A DNA stretch of 64,000 nt from DASWHX01 sp036397995. GTDB lineage: Bacteria > Bacteroidota > Bacteroidia > Cytophagales > Cyclobacteriaceae. The DNA lies in the NCBI GenBank assembly GCA_036397995.1, contig DASWHX010000046.1:19668-83667 (forward strand), in the 5' to 3' direction. Shown here one piece after another: positions 60,256 to 64,000 of this stretch (within the stretch, counting starts at the first letter, position 1; the number at the start of each line of letters is the position of its first letter). The notes beneath the pieces are model-generated. The model made no database searches. It was not told where the DNA came from and saw only the letters and a list, made by a program, of their open reading frames with translations. The position numbers were made by a program, and so were the translations under genes.

Positions 60256-60895
60256 GGTTGCGATAATAGCTGGAGCATCGGGTTTAATCGGAGGGCATCT
60301 CGTGCAGCTCCTCTTGAATTCAGATTACGAATCGATTATCTCAGTTTCCAGGAGGAAACTGGATCTGGAGCACCCAAAGCTGGTTCAGAAAATCGTAAAC
60401 TTTGATCAGCTCCATACGCTCGAAAATGAACTTGCAGCGGATCACATATTTTGTTGCTTGGGCTCTACAATCAGAAAGGCCGGCTCAAAGGAAAAGTTCA
60501 TCCTTTACGACTATACCTATCCTGTGGAGTTGGCTACTATTACCCGAACTAATGGAGCCTCACAATTTCACATTGTTTCATCCCTTGGAGCAAAAAAGAA
60601 ATCCCTGTTTTTTTACAACCGGGTTAAAGGTGATGTGGAAGAAGCAATTTCAAAAATGGATTTCAGGTCGATACATATTTATCAGCCATCATTATTATTG
60701 GGAAACAGGGAAGAATTCCGGACTGGTGAAAAAATGGGCGAGTATATTTCCTACCTCTTTTATCCCCTATACGGGTTGATTAAAAATTACAAACCTGTAA
60801 AGGCATCCAAAGTAGCCAATATCATGTTTGCTATGGCCCAACTAGATCATCCTGGATTACATTTCCATTATTCTAAAGAAATCCAATCATATTAA
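60245..60895 (+). CDS. NAD(P)-binding oxidoreductase (HTATIP2-like atypical SDR)
   Basis: 216 residues from a GTG that overlaps the YkvA-like gene. The cofactor loop is AIIAGASGLIGGHLVQLLL. Further marks are FCCLGSTIRKAGSKEKF and HIVSSLGAKKKSLFFYNRVK (the YxxxK region is YNRVK), and IYQPSLLLGNREEFR. This is the pattern of HTATIP2/YLR290C-like atypical SDRs; the substrate is not known. dtd follows after 2 bases. Confidence 0.86.
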   Translation: MENKVAIIAGASGLIGGHLVQLLLNSDYESIISVSRRKLDLEHPKLVQKIVNFDQLHTLENELAADHIFCCLGSTIRKAGSKEKFILYDYTYPVELATITRTNGASQFHIVSSLGAKKKSLFFYNRVKGDVEEAISKMDFRSIHIYQPSLLLGNREEFRTGEKMGEYISYLFYPLYGLIKNYKPVKASKVANIMFAMAQLDHPGLHFHYSKEIQSY

Positions 60896-60897
60896 TC

Positions 60898-61350
60898 ATG
60901 ATTACAGTTATTCAGCGGGTCTCAGAAGCGAATGTGGCGATTGAGGGAAAAGTAACCGCTCAAATCGGACATGGATTGTTATTATTGGCAGGTTTTGAGG
61001 AAGCTGATACCGAAGCTGATTTAGAGTGGATGGGCTCAAAAATTGTGAATCTGCGGATATTCCCGGATGAAAATGAAGTTATGAATAAAAGTATTATGGA
61101 TTCCGGTGGAGATATTTTGGTAGTATCGCAATTCACTTTGCATGCAAGCACAAAAAAAGGAAACAGGCCCTCCTATAGCAAAGCAGCCAAATCTGAAGTG
61201 GCTATTCCATTATATAATACTTTTCTGAATCAACTTGAAAAAGTATTGGGAAAGAAAGTAGCAAGTGGTGAATTTGGCGCTGATATGAAAGTTTACCTTA
61301 CCAACGATGGTCCCGTTACAATAATTATAGATTCAAAAGATAGTAAATAA
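60898..61350 (+). CDS. dtd: D-aminoacyl-tRNA deacylase
   Basis: DTD removes D-amino acids (and glycine from tRNA-Ala) wrongly attached to tRNA. The 150-residue protein has both active-site signatures: SQFTLHAS and the Gly-cisPro motif in NDGPVT. The N-terminal MITVIQRVSEANVAIEGKVT is typical. Normal length. The stop overlaps the next ATG by one base. Confidence 0.95.
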   Translation: MITVIQRVSEANVAIEGKVTAQIGHGLLLLAGFEEADTEADLEWMGSKIVNLRIFPDENEVMNKSIMDSGGDILVVSQFTLHASTKKGNRPSYSKAAKSEVAIPLYNTFLNQLEKVLGKKVASGEFGADMKVYLTNDGPVTIIIDSKDSK

Positions 61351-61688
61351 TGAAAGAAATTACATTGAGAGAAGCCCAAATGGAAGTTGACAAATGGGTT
61401 ACTACCAAGGGAGTTCGTTACTTCAATGAACTTACAAACATGACTATCCTAACTGAGGAAGTTGGTGAAGTGGCGAGAATAATCTCCCGCAAGTATGGTG
61501 ACCAATCCTTTAAGAAGCGCGAGCAGAAAGCAAACCTGGATGATGAATTGGCTGATGTTTTGTGGGTATTGATATGTCTGGCCAATCAAACGGGTGTGGA
61601 CCTTACGGATGCCTTTAAAGATAACTTGAATAAAAAGAACAAACGGGATGCAACTCGTCATCAAAGAAATAAAAAACTGAAGAAATGA
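61350..61688 (+). CDS. MazG-like nucleotide pyrophosphohydrolase
   Basis: 112 residues with the all-alpha NTP pyrophosphatase pattern: TEEVGEVARIISRKYGDQSF (ExxE) and LDDELADVLWVLICLANQTG (ExxD), the four Mg-binding carboxylates. Proteins of this size clear non-canonical or excess NTPs. It overlaps dtd by one base and the next lipoprotein gene by 4, so these three are one operon. Confidence 0.9.
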   Translation: MKEITLREAQMEVDKWVTTKGVRYFNELTNMTILTEEVGEVARIISRKYGDQSFKKREQKANLDDELADVLWVLICLANQTGVDLTDAFKDNLNKKNKRDATRHQRNKKLKK

Positions 61689-62563
61689 AAAGTCACCAAC
61701 TGTTAATTATTATGATTTTGCCGTTTGCCGGCTGCCAGGAAAAATCGGGAACAATCAATGATGTTTACGTAAGTGAAATGGAATCCTGGAAGGAGCGCCG
61801 GCTGGAAGCCGTCACCGGAGCAGAAGGGTGGGCAACATTGATCGGTTTGCACTGGCTTTCTCAAGGGGAAACTACTATGGGATCTGATTCTTCCCGTACG
61901 ATTATTTTGCCTGCTGAAGTGCCTGCATATCTTGGTTCTTTTTTTGTCCAGGGAGAGCAGGTAATTTTTTCAGCCGCGGATAATTCCCTGATTACCGTTG
62001 CCGATTCTACCATTACTACCATCCATATAGACTCGAACAGGAATCCGGTATTTGAATGGGAAACTTTTTCCTGGTATGTAATTAAAAGGTCGGAGCGTTT
62101 GGGATTGCGAATGCGGAATACCAGGTCTCCGGAAGTTTTGAATTTTAAAGGATTGAATTATTTTCCATTGGATCCGGAGTGGATTGTAAAAGCACGGTTT
62201 GAATTGCATGAACCGCCAAGAACTAAAATTATTCAAACCGTATTGGACATGACTATTGAGTATCCAAATCCAGCCACGCTCTTTTTCGAATATCGGGGTG
62301 AAGAATATTCCCTGGAGGCATTGGATGAAGGAGGTGATAAATACTTTCTCATTTTTTCAGATGAAACCAGTGCCGTGGAAACTTATGGTGCCGGCAGATA
62401 TATGTATATCTCGAAATCTCCAGTTGACGGATATCTGACCCTGGATTTCAATAAATGTTACAATCCTCCATGCGCATTTACGCCCTATGCAACTTGTCCA
62501 ATTCCGCCACCTGAAAACCAACTTAAGATTTCAATAAAAGCAGGCGAGAAAGATTATCACTAA
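61685..62563 (+). CDS. DUF1684 lipoprotein
   Basis: 292 residues. Lipoprotein signal with lipobox FAGC (Cys18). The DUF1684 core is visible: YVSEMESWKERRLEAVTGAE (WRxxRxxxL-type start), GWATLIGLHWLSQGETTMGS and the C-terminal LDFNKCYNPPCAFTPYATCP, which is the most conserved part. The biochemical function of the family is unknown. It ends the dtd operon, and the repeat-rich gap and IS110 element follow. Confidence 0.88.
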   Translation: MKSHQLLIIMILPFAGCQEKSGTINDVYVSEMESWKERRLEAVTGAEGWATLIGLHWLSQGETTMGSDSSRTIILPAEVPAYLGSFFVQGEQVIFSAADNSLITVADSTITTIHIDSNRNPVFEWETFSWYVIKRSERLGLRMRNTRSPEVLNFKGLNYFPLDPEWIVKARFELHEPPRTKIIQTVLDMTIEYPNPATLFFEYRGEEYSLEALDEGGDKYFLIFSDETSAVETYGAGRYMYISKSPVDGYLTLDFNKCYNPPCAFTPYATCPIPPPENQLKISIKAGEKDYH

Positions 62564-62682
62564 TTTTTATGGAATCCGGCTGATAACGCGGATCATCGCA
62601 GAGAAAAAATGGTTCAGGGAAACTTCTGCATAAATCGGCCTAATCTGCGGGAGATTTTCTTAATCCCGCTGATATCGCAGAT
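62564..62682. repeat. Palindromic GATATCGCAGAT-type intergenic repeats
   Basis: The gap holds repeated short words: GCTGATAACGCGGATCATCG (62579-62598), then ATCTGCGGGA (62643-62652) facing TCCCGCTGAT (62664-62673) with one mismatch, and GATATCGCAGAT (62671-62682). These are the dispersed, palindromic, non-coding repeats often found between Bacteroidota genes. The hairpin could serve as a terminator for the DUF1684 gene, but no T-tract follows. The IS110 element is inserted at the end of this block. Confidence 0.6.
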
Positions 62683-62796
62683 CACCTTTAGTATTGTATT
62701 AAGCTTAAAGGCACAGCCTTATTATTACTATCACCTTTTTCTTTTTTAGTTCTTTTTTCTTTTTGAAGGGATTGTGAAATTGTGGATAACGTTAAC

Positions 62797-62934
62797 AACT
62801 GACTGAGGCGATTTAAGCAGATTAACAGGTTAGAGACCTATTCTGCGATTCAATCCTCAGTCAGTTTTCTAAACAAGCATCAAATAGAAATTTAGGTTCG
62901 AGGCCTATTATTAAGGTTTTGAAAGTGTTTAGAA
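62797..62934 (+). ncRNA. Candidate IS110 bridge RNA: target-binding loop and donor-binding loop
   Basis: Loop 1: AACTGACTGAGG (62797-62808) pairs perfectly with CCTCAGTCAGTT (62855-62866), enclosing GCAGA/TCTGC and AGGT/ACCT stems. Loop 2 directly follows: TTCTAAACA (62867-62875) pairs with TGTTTAGAA (62926-62934), enclosing TAGG/CCTA. In loop 1, GCAGAT (62817-62822) equals the left flank plus core, and TCTGCGATT (62842-62850) is complementary to AATCGCAGA at the right flank. In loop 2, ATAGAAAT (62884-62891) equals the right end plus core, and AAGGT (62913-62917) is complementary to ACCTT at the left end. The RNA ends are not known; it may start further upstream. Confidence 0.75.
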
Positions 62935-62975
62935 GCGTTAACGGATAAACATCAATTTATCTAAAGACAAATTTA

Positions 62976-63983
62976 ATGGAAACTGTTTACTTTTTGGGGA
63001 TTGACATCGCAAAGAAAAAGTTTGATGGCGCCCTAACCGTGGACGGCAAGGCCTTTCACCAAGTTGAATCAGGAAATACCTGCAAGGAAATCAAAGCCTT
63101 GTTCAAGGATTTGAAAAAGAAATTTTCCATATCGTATTCTCAATTGGTAGTATGTATGGAACACACCGGCATTTATTGCCGCCCATTACTGGAGTTTTTG
63201 ACAGAGAATCACATCAAAGTATGCGTTGAATCCAGTATCCAGATCAAGAGATCCCAGGGTATGGTGCGGGGGAAAACGGACAAAATTGACGCTCAGCGTA
63301 TATCATCTTACGCCTATAGAAACCGGGAAAATCTCCGTTTTTGGACTCCCCAAAGATTGATCATTCAAAAGCTAAAGGCAATGCTGGTAACCCGGGAACG
63401 CCTCATTAGAGTCAAGACTGAACTCTACGTACCCATAAACGAATGCGAAGAATTTATTGAAGAATCTATCCACCAAATGATGAACAAAGCTTGCCAGAAC
63501 ACAATCAATAGAATCGAACGAGATCTTGACAATATTGAAAAAATGATCGATGATCTGGTAACAGAAGACGCTCAACTAAACCACCAGTATCAGTTAGCTA
63601 CTTCCGTCACAGGAATTGGCAAGATTACAGCACTACATATGATTGTCTCTACGGGGGAGTTTACTCGAATTCAAGAGGCTAAAAAATTTGCCTGCTATTC
63701 GGGCGTAGCGCCCTTTGAACACAGCTCTGGAAGCTCTATACGAGGAAAGACAAGGGTGTCGAAGATGGCCAACATGACGATCAAGAAGTTGTTACACCTT
63801 GGCGCCATGTCAGCAGCTCGATATGATCATGAACTTCAGGCCTACTATCAAAGGAAGGTATTAGAGGGAAAAAACAAAATGAGTGTTATCAACGCTGTGC
63901 GTAATAAGTTGATAAGTCGTGTTTTTGCCTGCATAAAAAACAACAGAAAATATCAAAAGATTTACAAACATGCCCTTGCATAA
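62976..63983 (+). CDS. IS110-family transposase (DEDD recombinase)
   Basis: 335 residues. The N-terminal RuvC-like DEDD domain has LGIDIAKKKFDGAL (first Asp), VVCMEHTGIYCRPLLEF (Glu) and GKTDKIDAQRISSYAYR (Asp pair). A coiled coil (about 150-205) leads to the C-terminal domain with TSVTGIGKITALHMIVSTGE and CYSGVAPFEHSSGSSIRGK, which holds the catalytic serine region. It is full length, with no frameshift. By analogy with IS621 it acts as an RNA-guided recombinase using the upstream bridge RNA. The stop is followed by only 11 bases of element. Confidence 0.95.
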   Translation: METVYFLGIDIAKKKFDGALTVDGKAFHQVESGNTCKEIKALFKDLKKKFSISYSQLVVCMEHTGIYCRPLLEFLTENHIKVCVESSIQIKRSQGMVRGKTDKIDAQRISSYAYRNRENLRFWTPQRLIIQKLKAMLVTRERLIRVKTELYVPINECEEFIEESIHQMMNKACQNTINRIERDLDNIEKMIDDLVTEDAQLNHQYQLATSVTGIGKITALHMIVSTGEFTRIQEAKKFACYSGVAPFEHSSGSSIRGKTRVSKMANMTIKKLLHLGAMSAARYDHELQAYYQRKVLEGKNKMSVINAVRNKLISRVFACIKNNRKYQKIYKHALA

Positions 63984-64000
63984 AACATAGAAATCGCAGA

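Larger units (their letters stand above)
62683..63994 (+). mobile_element. Complete IS110-family insertion sequence
   Basis: An element of about 1.31 kb with a 293-base left non-coding end, one transposase gene and an 11-base right end. Boundaries are inferred from the bridge-RNA guides: left flank GCAG, core AT (62681-62682), then the element begins CACCTTTAG. At the other side the element ends ATAGAA, core AT (63993-63994), then right flank CGCAGA. There are no terminal inverted repeats, as expected for IS110. The exact edges may shift by a base or two. Confidence 0.75.

Noticed and set aside
62700..62790. Toxin or antisense gene ahead of the IS110 transposase
   Set aside because: No open frame on either strand of useful length; the structure is explained by the IS left end.

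Overview
The window is chromosomal DNA of a Bacteroidota bacterium, most likely from the Cytophagia/Cytophagales side of the phylum. The evidence is direct: about 40% G+C, gene starts without Shine-Dalgarno sequences, promoters of the TTTG-N19/20-TAnnTTTG type, a DUF3467 gene fused in operon to rpoC, a type IX secretion C-terminal domain on a 1002-residue protein, a fused DAHP synthase/chorismate mutase, and the order rpoA-rplQ-carA-eno-divIC. The genus cannot be fixed from the sequence alone.

Bases 1-29305 hold the transcription/translation core: nusG (cut by the window start), rplK-rplA-rplJ-rplL, rpoB-rpoC-DUF3467, rpsL-rpsG-fusA-rpsJ, then the S10/spc/alpha clusters (rplC to rplQ, with secY, map, infA and rpmJ). 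rpsJ is cut off from rplC by a strong terminator and a new promoter. rpsL, rplC and rpsH each have a Bacteroidota promoter followed within about 20 bases by a small hairpin and a T-tract, which suggests a leader control element at each transcription start.

Bases 29329-54871 are housekeeping genes in short runs: carA-eno, a DivIC-like division protein, a small barrel protein, an Ldh-family oxidoreductase and a Ppx/GppA protein (minus strand), a propionyl-CoA-type carboxyltransferase, an SDR lacking its catalytic Tyr/Lys, an M42 peptidase, the large T9SS protein, a shikimate cluster (DAHPS-CM, aroB, aroA, with a small ytxH gene on the other strand), proline dehydrogenase, lysS, an LptD-like protein, an amidase-MCE pair, a methylcrotonyl-CoA-type carboxyltransferase and a SirB1-like protein.

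Bases 54872-57837 are accessory. Two directly oriented copies (115 and 130 bp) of a MITE-like element, with long terminal inverted repeats and 8-bp target duplications, bracket an orphan efflux adaptor, a redoxin and a phosphopantetheinyl transferase. Bases 57838-62563 return to small housekeeping genes (divIVA-like, folB, an IscA-like protein without its CGC motif, ykvA, dtd, a MazG-like gene and a DUF1684 lipoprotein).

The right end (62681-63994) is a complete IS110-family element. Its 293-bp left non-coding end encodes two adjacent stem-loops with the architecture of an IS110 bridge RNA (target-binding loop, then donor-binding loop). Short guide-like segments in these loops match the DNA at both ends of the element, meeting on a shared AT core. 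This is the most interesting object in the window.
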